The notes under the pieces: generated by a model
The model's database searches: none
The model's input: only the letters and a program-made list of their open reading frames with translations
Told to the model about the DNA's origin: nothing
Program-made: the position numbers and the translations under genes
DNA from: JAKALD01 sp963817785
GTDB taxonomy: Bacteria > Pseudomonadota > Gammaproteobacteria > Burkholderiales > SG8-39
NCBI GenBank assembly: GCA_963817785.1
Contig: CAWFPL010000008.1
Location: forward strand, 248,001 to 312,000
Length of the DNA: 64,000 nt
Direction: 5' to 3'
Shown here: in pieces, positions 52,425-60,255 of the stretch
Numbering within the stretch: position 1 is the stretch's first letter
How the letters are laid out: each line of letters starts with the position of its first letter

Positions 52425-53561
52425 TCAACGCGCGAGCTCGTTTTGTTCCTCGCGCACTTCGACGCTGCGCCGGCCGAGCAGGTTCATGCGCGTTCGCCGG
52501 ATGGTGGGGGCTTCCACGAGGCGGCCGTCGCCATAGTGGAAACGCAGGGCGTCCTCCGGACACTGCACGATGCAGGCGCCGCACTGCATGCACTGGCCGG
52601 GACTCCTGATCTCGACCCTGCGCCGGCGTCCGTTCATGTGGAGAACGTCGCGCGGGCACACCTGTACGCATTCCGCCGCTCCGGTGCAGCACTCCTCCAC
52701 CAGCTCGATACGCGCGTTGTTGTGGAAGGTGTTGATATAGCTCCCGTACCAAGGCGTGGTGCCGGCCAGATCGATCCAGAGGATGGCCATCGCGACGAGA
52801 CTCGAGCCGGCCACGGTTGCCATGTGCGCCGGCGTGGCCGCGTCCAGCGCGAACAGCGTCCCGCACCCGAGGAGCGCGGCCCCCAGGGCAAAGCCCGCGA
52901 ACGTCACGTAGCGCGTGCGTCCCTGGACCTTGAGCCACGGAAGCAGCGCGAACAATCCGAACACCAGCACTGCCACGGCGGCGCCCGCCACCGCCGCTGC
53001 GATACGATCAAAGACGAGCGCCAGGATCGGCATGCCGATGACGAGCATCGGCACGCCCCACATCGCCGCCATCTCCATGCGCTCCCAGGCCGGAAAACGC
53101 ATAAAGCGCTCGCCCTTGCGCACCCGTGCCCCGCGCTCGAGGAACGCCGGTAGGTCCTCCAGCCGCGCCGGCCCCCAGCGCGCGTTGAAGCCTGTCGCCT
53201 CGGTAATTCGCCGGCGCTCCACGCCCGTTGCGCACAGCTGCGGCAGGATGATCTCCCGGTGGTCGACCCGCTCCTCGACCCCCGAGGTGCGGATCGCCGA
53301 GATGATGCTGTGGTGCGTGAGGTATCCCCCTCCCGAAGCGCACCACACGTTGATGCCCCTGCTGTTCGCGACGAGCAGCCAGACATTGCGCCCCCGCAGC
53401 GCATCGCGCAGGCGCCGCACCGTGAGGGTGAAATTTCCAGTGACCAGCACGGGAGAGCCGCGCCCGGGCTCGCCGATCCGCACGAGCCCCGTCGGCGCGC
53501 GGTGCGGGAGCATACGCAGCACCGTGTCGCGCAGGTAGGCGGGCAGGTCGGCGAGCCTCAT
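52425..53561 (-). CDS. HgcA-HgcB-like fusion (corrinoid-binding, membrane and ferredoxin domains)
   Basis: 378 residues from ATG 53561, overlapping the methyltransferase stop (ATGA). Residues 36-150 match the HgcA corrinoid-binding domain: VLVTGNFTLTVRRLRDAL, NSRGINVWCASGGGYL with the cap-helix Cys74, and DHREIILPQLCATGVERRRI. Four membrane segments lie at about 168-266. A C-terminal HgcB-like ferredoxin domain has a complete second cluster motif (C324, C327, C330, C334: CMQCGACIVQCP). The first motif is CCTGAAECVQVCP, where Ala295 sits at a usual Cys position. HgcA and HgcB are normally separate proteins of anaerobic Hg methylators; fused homologues exist that are not shown to methylate mercury. 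Mercury methylation should not be assumed. Confidence 0.85.
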   Translation of the reverse strand: MRLADLPAYLRDTVLRMLPHRAPTGLVRIGEPGRGSPVLVTGNFTLTVRRLRDALRGRNVWLLVANSRGINVWCASGGGYLTHHSIISAIRTSGVEERVDHREIILPQLCATGVERRRITEATGFNARWGPARLEDLPAFLERGARVRKGERFMRFPAWERMEMAAMWGVPMLVIGMPILALVFDRIAAAVAGAAVAVLVFGLFALLPWLKVQGRTRYVTFAGFALGAALLGCGTLFALDAATPAHMATVAGSSLVAMAILWIDLAGTTPWYGSYINTFHNNARIELVEECCTGAAECVQVCPRDVLHMNGRRRRVEIRSPGQCMQCGACIVQCPEDALRFHYGDGRLVEAPTIRRTRMNLLGRRSVEVREEQNELAR

Positions 53562-54217
53562 CCTTTCCCCTTCACCCCGTGCACGATGAGGAAGCTTCCC
53601 GACCACATCCGCTCCTCCCGTACGCCGGAGAATCCGGCCGCCCGGACCCGTAGGGCCAGATCGCGCACCGGCCGCGTCGTGGCCTGCGTGAGGATGTACG
53701 TCACCGCCGCGACCGGCAGCCGGCGCAGCCGATAGGCCAGTCGCGAAAGGCCGCTCTGCGGCAAGGTCTCGTCGGCGATCATGATCGTCCCTCCCGGCGC
53801 GAGGCACGAGTAGGCGGCCCGGAGCGCGTAATCCTGCTCCTCGACCGAGAGCTCACTCATCGCCAGGCACGACACCACCGCGTCCAGGCTCTCTTTCGCG
53901 AAGCGGTCCTCGATTTCCGCCGCCCCGAGCTCCAGAAACTCCACGCGACCCGCGGCGGGCACGGGTTTGCCGCGCGCCACCTCGAGCATGCCCGCGTCGA
54001 TGTCGATGCCGGTCACCACTGCCCCGCGCGCGGCGCACGCGAGCGACACGCCGCCCGTGCCGCAGCCGATGTCGAGAATGCGCTTGCCGGGTGTCGCGAC
54101 CGAGCGCGCGATGCGCTCGTACACCTCGCCGATGCGCCCGCGCGTTAGCATGCGAATACCCCGGTCGTACCGCTCCGGTGCGGACTCGAGCAGCTTCATC
54201 CACACGAGAGTGCTCAT
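53558..54217 (-). CDS. cpaM: Class I SAM-dependent methyltransferase coupled to the HgcAB-like fusion
   Basis: 219 residues. SAM-binding motif I is RILDIGCGTGGVSLACAARG, with VVTGIDIDAGMLEVARGK (motif II) and LDAVVSCLAMSELSVEEQ and CLAPGGTIMIADETLPQSGL (motifs IV-VI). Its stop overlaps the HgcAB-like fusion start by 4 bp, so it is translated just ahead of it. The pairing matches what automated annotation calls corrinoid protein-associated methyltransferase CpaM; I give the symbol from memory of that pairing. It may methylate the corrinoid protein's substrate or a cofactor; the reaction is unknown. Confidence 0.75.
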   Translation of the reverse strand: MSTLVWMKLLESAPERYDRGIRMLTRGRIGEVYERIARSVATPGKRILDIGCGTGGVSLACAARGAVVTGIDIDAGMLEVARGKPVPAAGRVEFLELGAAEIEDRFAKESLDAVVSCLAMSELSVEEQDYALRAAYSCLAPGGTIMIADETLPQSGLSRLAYRLRRLPVAAVTYILTQATTRPVRDLALRVRAAGFSGVREERMWSGSFLIVHGVKGKG

Positions 54218-54433
54218 GGAGCAGAAGCCTAATGCCGATTCGGCCTGCCCCGTTGAGACAGATCAACAGCTTTCGGGTCTGTGCCGCCTGCTTCCGCGGC
54301 GAGCCGCGAACGTGCCGGCAAGAGGCGGACGCGGCGTGGGCCGCCCTAGCCGTTGCCCTGGCGCAGCGATCGCGCGTCAGCTACGTGCTCAGGCACACGT
54401 AAGCCGGCGCGGGAAGTTAATCGCACGTTGCAA

Positions 54434-54721
54434 CTACGGCGCTCTCACCCACCATTCCTGCGCCACGTCCACTGCCCCGCGCCGCCCTTGGATCCGCTCG
54501 AATCCGGACAGAGTCGAGGCGAGCGGCGCCGCGCCGGTAATCTCCACGTTCATCAGGCGCGGTAGGAGCTCGAGCGAGGTCTGGTTCTCGCCGTGCAGAG
54601 CGGCAATTCGGATCGAGCGCCCGCTCTGCTCATCGGGGCTCTCGTAGATTACAAGCTCGCCCAGGTACGACCGCTGGTTCGCGAGCTCCTTCGTCGGAAT
54701 GCGAACGCCTCGGTCGCGCAT
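54434..54721 (-). CDS. Hypothetical protein
   Basis: 95 residues (MRDRGVRIPTKELANQRSYL, then GELVIYESPDEQSGRSIRIA). Compact alpha/beta-looking sequence ending AVDVAQEWWVRAP. No family recognised. It is separated from the methyltransferase start by 216 bp without a gene. Confidence 0.55.
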   Translation of the reverse strand: MRDRGVRIPTKELANQRSYLGELVIYESPDEQSGRSIRIAALHGENQTSLELLPRLMNVEITGAAPLASTLSGFERIQGRRGAVDVAQEWWVRAP

Positions 54722-54906
54722 GGGGTGACTCGGAATTTCATGCTTGCGCGTCCGTGGCGCTATAGTGTAATTATATTCAGTAATGCGCCCGTTACAATGC
54801 CAGCACGCCGAGGTTGCTGCGCGATGCTCAAGACCGGTCAGATCGTCATCACTTGCGCGCCCGCCCCGACCCTGCGGGCGGTGCTCGTCGCAACGCGCCT
54901 TGCCCG

Positions 54907-55077
54907 ATGAAATTCTGGATATCTATTGCCGTCGCGGTCGTGGCCATCTGCGTCTTCGCCCGGATCTTCCGCTACGACGTTCAGACGAGCATCCTCGGAT
55001 CGGTGCGCCTCGACCGCTGGACTGGGAGGATTGAGTACCACTCCTCCGACCGCGGCTGGGTTCCGTACCGCCCGTAG
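54907..55077 (+). CDS. Small single-pass membrane protein
   Basis: 56 residues: MKFWISIAVAVVAICVFARI is one membrane helix, then a short polar tail (RLDRWTGRIEYHSSDRGWVP). It lies 32 bp before the SRAP gene on the same strand. Function unknown. Confidence 0.5.
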   Translation: MKFWISIAVAVVAICVFARIFRYDVQTSILGSVRLDRWTGRIEYHSSDRGWVPYRP

Positions 55078-55109
55078 AGGGCGCGCCGTGGCCGATTTGA
55101 GGTGAGACC

Positions 55110-55814
55110 ATGTGTGGCCGCTACGTGAGCCCCGATCAGGCCGCGATCGAGCGCGCCTGGCACATCGGCCGCTCGACCAGCAACCCTTTCAAGCAGCGCT
55201 ACAACGTCGCCCCAACCACTCAGATCCCGATCCTGCGCTCGCGCCCTGGGCCGGACGCGGGCTTTGCGCTTGCCGAGGCGCGCTGGGGCCTCATTCCGCC
55301 TTGGTGGAAGGGCGCGAAGCCTCCGCAGTCGACCTTCAACGCCCGCGCCGAGGACGCCGCGTCGAAACCGATGTGGCGCCAGCCCTACCGGCACGCGCGC
55401 TGTCTCGTGCCCGCGGTCGGCTACTACGAATGGAAAAGCGCGGAGTCGGTTGACCATGTAACCGGCGAGGTGCACCGCACCAGGCAGCCCTACTTCATCC
55501 ACCCGGCAGATGGGCGCCTCATTTGCTTCGCCGCGCTCCTGAGCGCGTACCGCGCTGCAGACGAAACCGTGGAACTGAGCTGTGCGATCCTCACCCGGGC
55601 GGCGGCCGGGGCCTCCGGCGAGATCCATCACCGCATGCCGGTCGTATTGTCGGAAGCCGAGCTCGAGCGCTGGGTCGACCCAGAGGTGTCCAATCCCGAC
55701 GAGGTGACGCACATGCTCGAGCACGCGCGCATTGACTTCCAGTACTACCCTGTCAGCACACGGCTCAACACCGCCAAAGAGGACGACGAGGACCTGGTCC
55801 GACCGCTGCAGTAG
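55110..55814 (+). CDS. SOS response-associated peptidase (SRAP/HMCES family)
   Basis: 234 residues starting MCGRYVSP, with Cys2 becoming the N-terminal nucleophile that cross-links abasic sites in single-stranded DNA. Further catalytic positions: Asn in STFNARAEDAASKPMWR, Glu in GYYEWKSAE, His in GEIHHRMPVVL. The AEARWGLIPPWWKGA block is diagnostic. Abasic-site protection fits an accessory region under frequent DNA stress. Confidence 0.93.
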   Translation: MCGRYVSPDQAAIERAWHIGRSTSNPFKQRYNVAPTTQIPILRSRPGPDAGFALAEARWGLIPPWWKGAKPPQSTFNARAEDAASKPMWRQPYRHARCLVPAVGYYEWKSAESVDHVTGEVHRTRQPYFIHPADGRLICFAALLSAYRAADETVELSCAILTRAAAGASGEIHHRMPVVLSEAELERWVDPEVSNPDEVTHMLEHARIDFQYYPVSTRLNTAKEDDEDLVRPLQ

Positions 55815-55830
55815 CGGCGCCCGAAACACC

Positions 55831-56268
55831 ATGGCACAACAAGACACAGCCCTGATCACCATCAACCGCGCGCCGGTGCTCACCCTCTGGGCGGCCGTGG
55901 TCGCCGAGCGCCTGGGTTTCGACTGGGAGGAGGTGCTCACGATGGGGCACGTGGTCGCGGGCCTCAACGCCTACGCAAAAGGGAAGGCGCTGGGAATCTT
56001 TCATCCCAAGCCCGCCGCAGTCAAAGAAAAGCGCAAGGCACTCAAGCACGGCGAGCAGCTCTCCGTGAACCTCCTTCACCGGGCAGTACCGGTGGTGAGA
56101 ACGCCCGAGGGACTTCGCGCTCTCTCGAAGGATTGTCCCGTCGCCCAGGAAAGCGTCGAGCGCTACCTCCAGTCGAAGTTCGGCGAGGGCTACGGCCCCG
56201 CACGGCGCGCCATGACGACGCTCGCCAAGGCGTTCACGCCCGCGGATCTCGCCGAGCGTGCCTTATAG
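55831..56268 (+). CDS. Hypothetical protein
   Basis: 145 residues, MAQQDTALITINRAPVLTLW onwards, helical, with WAAVVAERLGFDWEEVLTMG and a C-terminal ESVERYLQSKFGEGYGPARR. It follows SRAP by 16 bp and its end overlaps the start of a 36-codon frame. Similar short proteins follow SRAP genes in several proteobacteria, but I cannot name a function. Confidence 0.6.
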   Translation: MAQQDTALITINRAPVLTLWAAVVAERLGFDWEEVLTMGHVVAGLNAYAKGKALGIFHPKPAAVKEKRKALKHGEQLSVNLLHRAVPVVRTPEGLRALSKDCPVAQESVERYLQSKFGEGYGPARRAMTTLAKAFTPADLAERAL

Positions 56269-56368
56269 CCTTTACGAGGATTTCCGGCCGGAAGTGCCGG
56301 CGGGCACAAAGGGCTGGGGCGCCGCGGGGATCTTGGACCTCGAGCGAATCGTCGATCTCGGGAAGTAG
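56258..56368 (+). CDS. Possible 36-residue protein overlapping the preceding gene
   Basis: GTG 56258 opens PYSLYEDFRPEVPAGTKGWG and ends at ERIVDLGK. It overlaps the previous stop by 11 bp. It may be the native C terminus of the preceding protein displaced by a frameshift, or a separate tiny coupled protein. 56369-56530 holds no gene. Confidence 0.35.
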   Translation: MPYSLYEDFRPEVPAGTKGWGAAGILDLERIVDLGK

Positions 56369-56530
56369 CTCCAGGGTAGGCAGCTTGCTTTCGCCTCACC
56401 TAAGACCATTTTTGGACCTGCCGCACGTCGACCGTTCCCAGCTGTTGCCGAGGATGTAAAAGCGCGTCATTTTGAGGATGGGCGCGCGATGGGTCGGTAG
56501 GCGCACTTGGGCGAGAGGGGAAGGTAACGA

Positions 56531-56740
56531 TCAGAACGGCGGATCGGTGCTCGGGGGCTCGACATCAAGATCGTGCTGTCCGATGTCGGCGGGGGGTTGA
56601 TAGTAGCGGCGAAGCTCGGCGCCGTAGTGACGTTCGAGCGCCTCGGTAAGCTCATAGAGGAACTCGAGCAGGCTTGCAGCGGCCTCATCGGAGAGCCCGG
56701 TGGGCAGACACACGAGCGGCAAATCGTTGGGCCGCAACAT
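56531..56740 (-). CDS. Small accessory protein of the IS21-type element
   Basis: 69 residues: MLRPNDLPLVCLPTGLSDEA then AASLLEFLYELTEALERHYG. It lies 12 bp after istB. Short proteins with this LLEFLYELTEALERHY motif often end this type of element. Role unknown. Confidence 0.6.
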   Translation of the reverse strand: MLRPNDLPLVCLPTGLSDEAAASLLEFLYELTEALERHYGAELRRYYQPPADIGQHDLDVEPPSTDPPF

Positions 56741-56752
56741 CGGCTTCAGCGC

Positions 56753-57553
56753 TCACTTGCGTGGGGCGCGGCCGCGGGATTTCGCTTTGCGTGCGGCGCG
56801 TTCCTGGGCTTCCTTGAGGCGGTAGGATTCGCCCTCCAGGGCGATGATCTCGGAGCGGTGGAGGAGTCGATCGATCAGGGTGACGACGCAAGCCGCGTTG
56901 GGGAAGACCTGATTCCATTCGCCAAAGGGCTTGTTGGTGGTCAAGACGACGGGCCGCTGGGCCTGGTAGCGGCGGGTGATCACCTCGAAGAGCAGGTCGG
57001 CGTAGCGGCTGTCATAGGACAGATACCCGAGCTCATCAATGCACAACAGTGTCGGGCTGCTATAGCGGCGCAGGCGCCGCGCGAGCGCGGTGCTCGAGTC
57101 CTGGGCGGCCAGGTCATGCAGCATGTCCGAGGCGAGGGTGAAGCGCGCGCTGTAGCCATGTAGAACGGCCTGGTGGGCGAGGTTCTTGAGCAGCATCGTC
57201 TTGCCCAGGCCGTTGGGGCCGATCAGGATCACGTTGGCGGCCTCGGCGAGGAAGCCGAGCGAGAAGAGCTCTTCGATCGCGGCGCGATCGCACTTGGTGG
57301 GCCAGGCCCAGTCGAACTCGGCGATCGGTTTGAAGGCGCCCAGGCGGGCGTGATCGAGCCGGCGCTTGAGCGAGCGCCGGGTGCGCTCGGCCTCCTCGAT
57401 GTCGACCACCCGGGCGAGCCAGGGCTCGGCGAGGAGTTCGGGCAACTGCCCGAGCAGCCCGTATAGGCCGAGCCGGCGAAGCCGGCTGCAGGCGGCTTCA
57501 AGACTGAGGTTTGTCGTCGGTGTGGTCGCGATTCGATCGCTGGGGGCGTTCAT
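56753..57553 (-). CDS. IstB-like ATPase of the second IS21-type element
   Basis: 266 residues. DnaC-like AAA+: Walker A VILIGPNGLGKTMLLKNLAH, Walker B TLLCIDELGYLSYDSRYADL, and sensor VVLTTNKPFGEWNQVFPNAA. It overlaps the istA end by 56 bp in another frame. Only distantly similar to IstB of the inverted IS21 pair. Confidence 0.93.
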   Translation of the reverse strand: MNAPSDRIATTPTTNLSLEAACSRLRRLGLYGLLGQLPELLAEPWLARVVDIEEAERTRRSLKRRLDHARLGAFKPIAEFDWAWPTKCDRAAIEELFSLGFLAEAANVILIGPNGLGKTMLLKNLAHQAVLHGYSARFTLASDMLHDLAAQDSSTALARRLRRYSSPTLLCIDELGYLSYDSRYADLLFEVITRRYQAQRPVVLTTNKPFGEWNQVFPNAACVVTLIDRLLHRSEIIALEGESYRLKEAQERAARKAKSRGRAPRK

Positions 57554-59039
57554 CGGGGACTCCTTGGGCGAGTCGTTCGTAATCGCTTAAGGGCTGCGAG
57601 CGCACGCTCAAGTGTTCGAGCCGCGGGTCCTTGGGCAGCGCGACCGCAATCGGTGGGCGTTGGCCGCGGGCGTGGGCGTGGGCGTCGATGAAGTGGCGCA
57701 CGGCCCCGAGGTGCGCAGCGTCTTCGGCGAGCGCCGCGGCGATCGCCGCCTCGAGCGCTTGCGCGCCGTGGCTGTCGAGCAACTGCAGCAGCCCCCGGGT
57801 GAGCACGCCCAAGTGGGCGCCGCGCTCAGCGGCGCGCAGGAACAGGGGCTTCGCACTGGGTGCGGCGTGCTGCAGGCGGTCCTGCGCGCGATGCGCTCGG
57901 GCGGCGCGCTTGTGAGCGACGAGGGCTTCGAGGTGGGCCGGATCCTCGATTCTCGCGCCCCGATCGAAGCTTCTTGGGTGAGTGGCGATGACTTGAGCGC
58001 CCTCGAGGATGCGCACGCTCTGGAGCGTGGCGAGCACGACCAGGGTGCGGTTGACGTGCGTGTGAGGAATCGAGTAATCGTTCCAGTCAAAGCGCACGTA
58101 AGGCGTCTTGTGCACGCTCGCCTCGATTCTCGCTTCGCACGGGAACGGGTTATCAGGCAAGGCGAGAAGACAGGAGCGCTCCTCCTCGAACACCTCGCGC
58201 ACGCTGCGCGTACGATCCTCGGGGCAGGGCCGCTCGGCGGCCGCGCCCTGGCACCACGCAAGCGCTTGCGCGTTCAGATCCTCGAGATCGCGGAACGTGC
58301 GCCCGGCGAAGAACGCCTCGCGGGCAAAACGAATCGAGCGCTCCACGCGCCCTTTTTCATTTCCGCGAGCCACCGCCACGGGCCGCGGCTGGAACCGGTA
58401 ATGGGCGGCCAGCTCGAGCAACTTCGGATGGAAGCGAATCGCCTGATCGACGCGCTCGAGCACGGCGCTCTTAAGATTATCGTAGAGCAAGACACGCGGC
58501 ACGGAGTTGAAATACGCGAACGCCTCCACATGGCCGCGCAGGAACTCGCTCATCGAGGCGCCCAGATAAAAGCGCAGGAATAGCATCCGCGAGTACGACA
58601 GCACCATCACGAAGGCCATCAGAGGACGCACGGCGCGGCCCACGGCGAGCTTGCCGAAATGCGCCCAGTCGGTTTGTCCTTGCTCACCGGGAAGGGTGCG
58701 TAGCCGCAGGTACGCTTCGGCCGCCGGCCGCGGGCGCAGCCGCGCCACGATCGCGCGGAAGTGATCCGCAGCGCCCGGATAGCCGCGGCTGCGCACCATG
58801 ACGTACAGGCGCGAGGCCCGTAGCGTCGGATACTTGGCGAGCGTCTCGGTGATGAAGCCGACATAGGGCTCGACGATCGAGGCGCGCGCCGCGCGCGGCA
58901 GGATCGCCACGCCGGCCTGCGCGAGCACGCGGCGCACGGTGCCGTGGTGCACGCGAAGCTGCCGGGCAATGGTGCCCACGGGCCAGTGCTCGCTGTGATG
59001 CAGGCGCACGATCTCGGCTTCGAGGGCGCGCGGGATCAT
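57498..59039 (-). CDS. IstA-like transposase of the second IS21-type element
   Basis: 513 residues. N-terminal HTH EHWPVGTIARQLRVHHGTVR. Catalytic residues in GEQGQTDWAHFGKLAVGRAV (first Asp), VLLYDNLKSAVLERVDQAIR (second Asp), and GNEKGRVERSIRFAREAFF (Glu). C-terminal DWNDYSIPHTHVNRTLVVLA beta domain. No lesion seen. Confidence 0.93.
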   Translation of the reverse strand: MIPRALEAEIVRLHHSEHWPVGTIARQLRVHHGTVRRVLAQAGVAILPRAARASIVEPYVGFITETLAKYPTLRASRLYVMVRSRGYPGAADHFRAIVARLRPRPAAEAYLRLRTLPGEQGQTDWAHFGKLAVGRAVRPLMAFVMVLSYSRMLFLRFYLGASMSEFLRGHVEAFAYFNSVPRVLLYDNLKSAVLERVDQAIRFHPKLLELAAHYRFQPRPVAVARGNEKGRVERSIRFAREAFFAGRTFRDLEDLNAQALAWCQGAAAERPCPEDRTRSVREVFEEERSCLLALPDNPFPCEARIEASVHKTPYVRFDWNDYSIPHTHVNRTLVVLATLQSVRILEGAQVIATHPRSFDRGARIEDPAHLEALVAHKRAARAHRAQDRLQHAAPSAKPLFLRAAERGAHLGVLTRGLLQLLDSHGAQALEAAIAAALAEDAAHLGAVRHFIDAHAHARGQRPPIAVALPKDPRLEHLSVRSQPLSDYERLAQGVPDERPQRSNRDHTDDKPQS

Positions 59040-59054
59040 GGCGCGCGGCTCACT

Positions 59055-59531
59055 TCACGGCCCGCCGCGCAACGGCCCCAACCGTGCAAAGGCCGAGAGC
59101 GCCCGAGCACAGAAACTGCAGCGCGGCAAGCCGCGCGCCCCAACCGGTGAGCCTTGGCCATCCTGTACCCGCCTTGTGCTCTGAAGCGAAGGAGCCAGCA
59201 CTGTGGCAGCCAAGGCGCTACGAGGGGAACCGTGATGCGTCACTTTATGTGCTCGGCGCATGCGCCAGGTGCGCTGACGCGCCGCGTGGCGGCAGGCGCC
59301 GCGAAAGCTCAACTGGTAGCGCCGGCCGGCGCGGCGCAGCGACTCGCGCCGGCGTAGCGCGGCGCACCCCCCGGCGCAGTAAATGTTGCCCCGGTCGCAG
59401 CCCCGGCACACCTGCACCTGCTCGCCGCAACGCCGGCAGTTGTACAGCCGATGAGACGCTTCGGGCACCGCCGCCATGCACGCGTTCCACGGGGGACTGG
59501 ACAACGCCGTGCATTGCGGGCATAAAGGCAA
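59055..59531 (-). CDS. Zinc-ribbon protein of the second IS21-type element
   Basis: 158 residues with several Cys pairs: LCPQCTAL, NCRRCGEQVQVCRGCDRGNI and YCAGGC, then a basic segment RRESLRRAGRRYQLSFRGAC and a last pair RCSFCARAL. It lies 15 bp upstream of the istA-like gene and probably belongs to the element, perhaps as a DNA-binding helper. Confidence 0.65.
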   Translation of the reverse strand: MPLCPQCTALSSPPWNACMAAVPEASHRLYNCRRCGEQVQVCRGCDRGNIYCAGGCAALRRRESLRRAGRRYQLSFRGACRHAARQRTWRMRRAHKVTHHGSPRSALAATVLAPSLQSTRRVQDGQGSPVGARGLPRCSFCARALSAFARLGPLRGGP

Positions 59532-60078
59532 TGCAGACGACGCGCGCGCTTCGCGTGCGCCGCCCGTGTAGAAGGCCCGGGGTTCTTCCAGGAACTGGCC
59601 CGGGCCTTCGTTTTTGCGGCGTCTGCGCTCAAGAATAGCGCGAGCCCGCGGCCTTGGCCGATCGGCCCAGCCGATCGAGCGAGCCGCTCATCACAGCCTC
59701 GAGACCCAAGGTACAACACCTCAGAGCATTGCGCCGCCCGCTCAGGCGTCGAACCCATCTCACCGGGCAAATTGGGCAACGGGCAGCGCGCCGACGGGAT
59801 ATCCACCGCGGCACGCGTTCGCGTGCGTCTTGATCGCCGCCCGCGCGCCGCCGTGGATATCCCTGCGCGGGTGAGCGCACGATCAGAAATGCATCCAACC
59901 TACCCGGCGAAGGATTTCAGGGGCGCTGCGCGTCAAACCCCAGAAACACGCGGTTTTCGACCCCCGTTAACACCGGCGCATATGGCGGCAGTCATGCGAC
60001 CGAGAAGCTGCCTGAACCCGTTGCTGGAATTTTCCACGTCCGCCTCTTCGGTGCCGAGATCAACGCGCAGTGGCTCCG
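59532..60078. other. Gene-free stretch with a nested inverted repeat
   Basis: No gene supported. It contains GGGATATCCAC at 59796-59806 and its complement GTGGATATCCC at 59853-59863. Between them is a perfect small hairpin GCACGCG-TT-CGCGTGC at 59811-59826. It ends at the 6-bp target GCTCCG of IS21 copy R. Confidence 0.45.
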
Positions 60079-60255
60079 TGCGTATTTCAGCCCATCGTAG
60101 ACGGTCATTTCAGAGGATCGTAGACGGCAATTCAGGCTGATCGTAGACGCCGTTTCAGACTGATCGTGGACGGCGTTTCAAGCTGATCGTGGACGATCGC
60201 GGGGCGCGCGAGTGACCTGACTGTCAGGCATGCTGGCCGATTTTTTCGGACGGTC

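Larger units (their letters stand above)
56460..59640. mobile_element. Second, different IS21-type element with four genes (ends uncertain)
   Basis: Four leftward genes in a row: a zinc-ribbon protein, IstA-like transposase, IstB-like ATPase and a 69-residue protein. They are packed tightly (15 bp, 56-bp overlap, 12 bp). This gene set recurs in proteobacterial IS21-type elements as I recall. I could not locate convincing terminal inverted repeats or a target duplication, so the borders given are approximate. Confidence 0.65.

Noticed and set aside
52317..53153. 278-codon plus-strand frame over the HgcAB-like gene
   Set aside because: It is the antisense shadow of a gene with clear corrinoid and ferredoxin motifs; its translation is Arg/His-rich without domains.
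52425..53561. Direct call as a mercury methylation gene
   Set aside because: The cap-helix motif is NVWCASGG rather than NVWCA(A/G)GK, the HgcB part is fused, and one cluster Cys is missing. Fused homologues are not known to methylate mercury.
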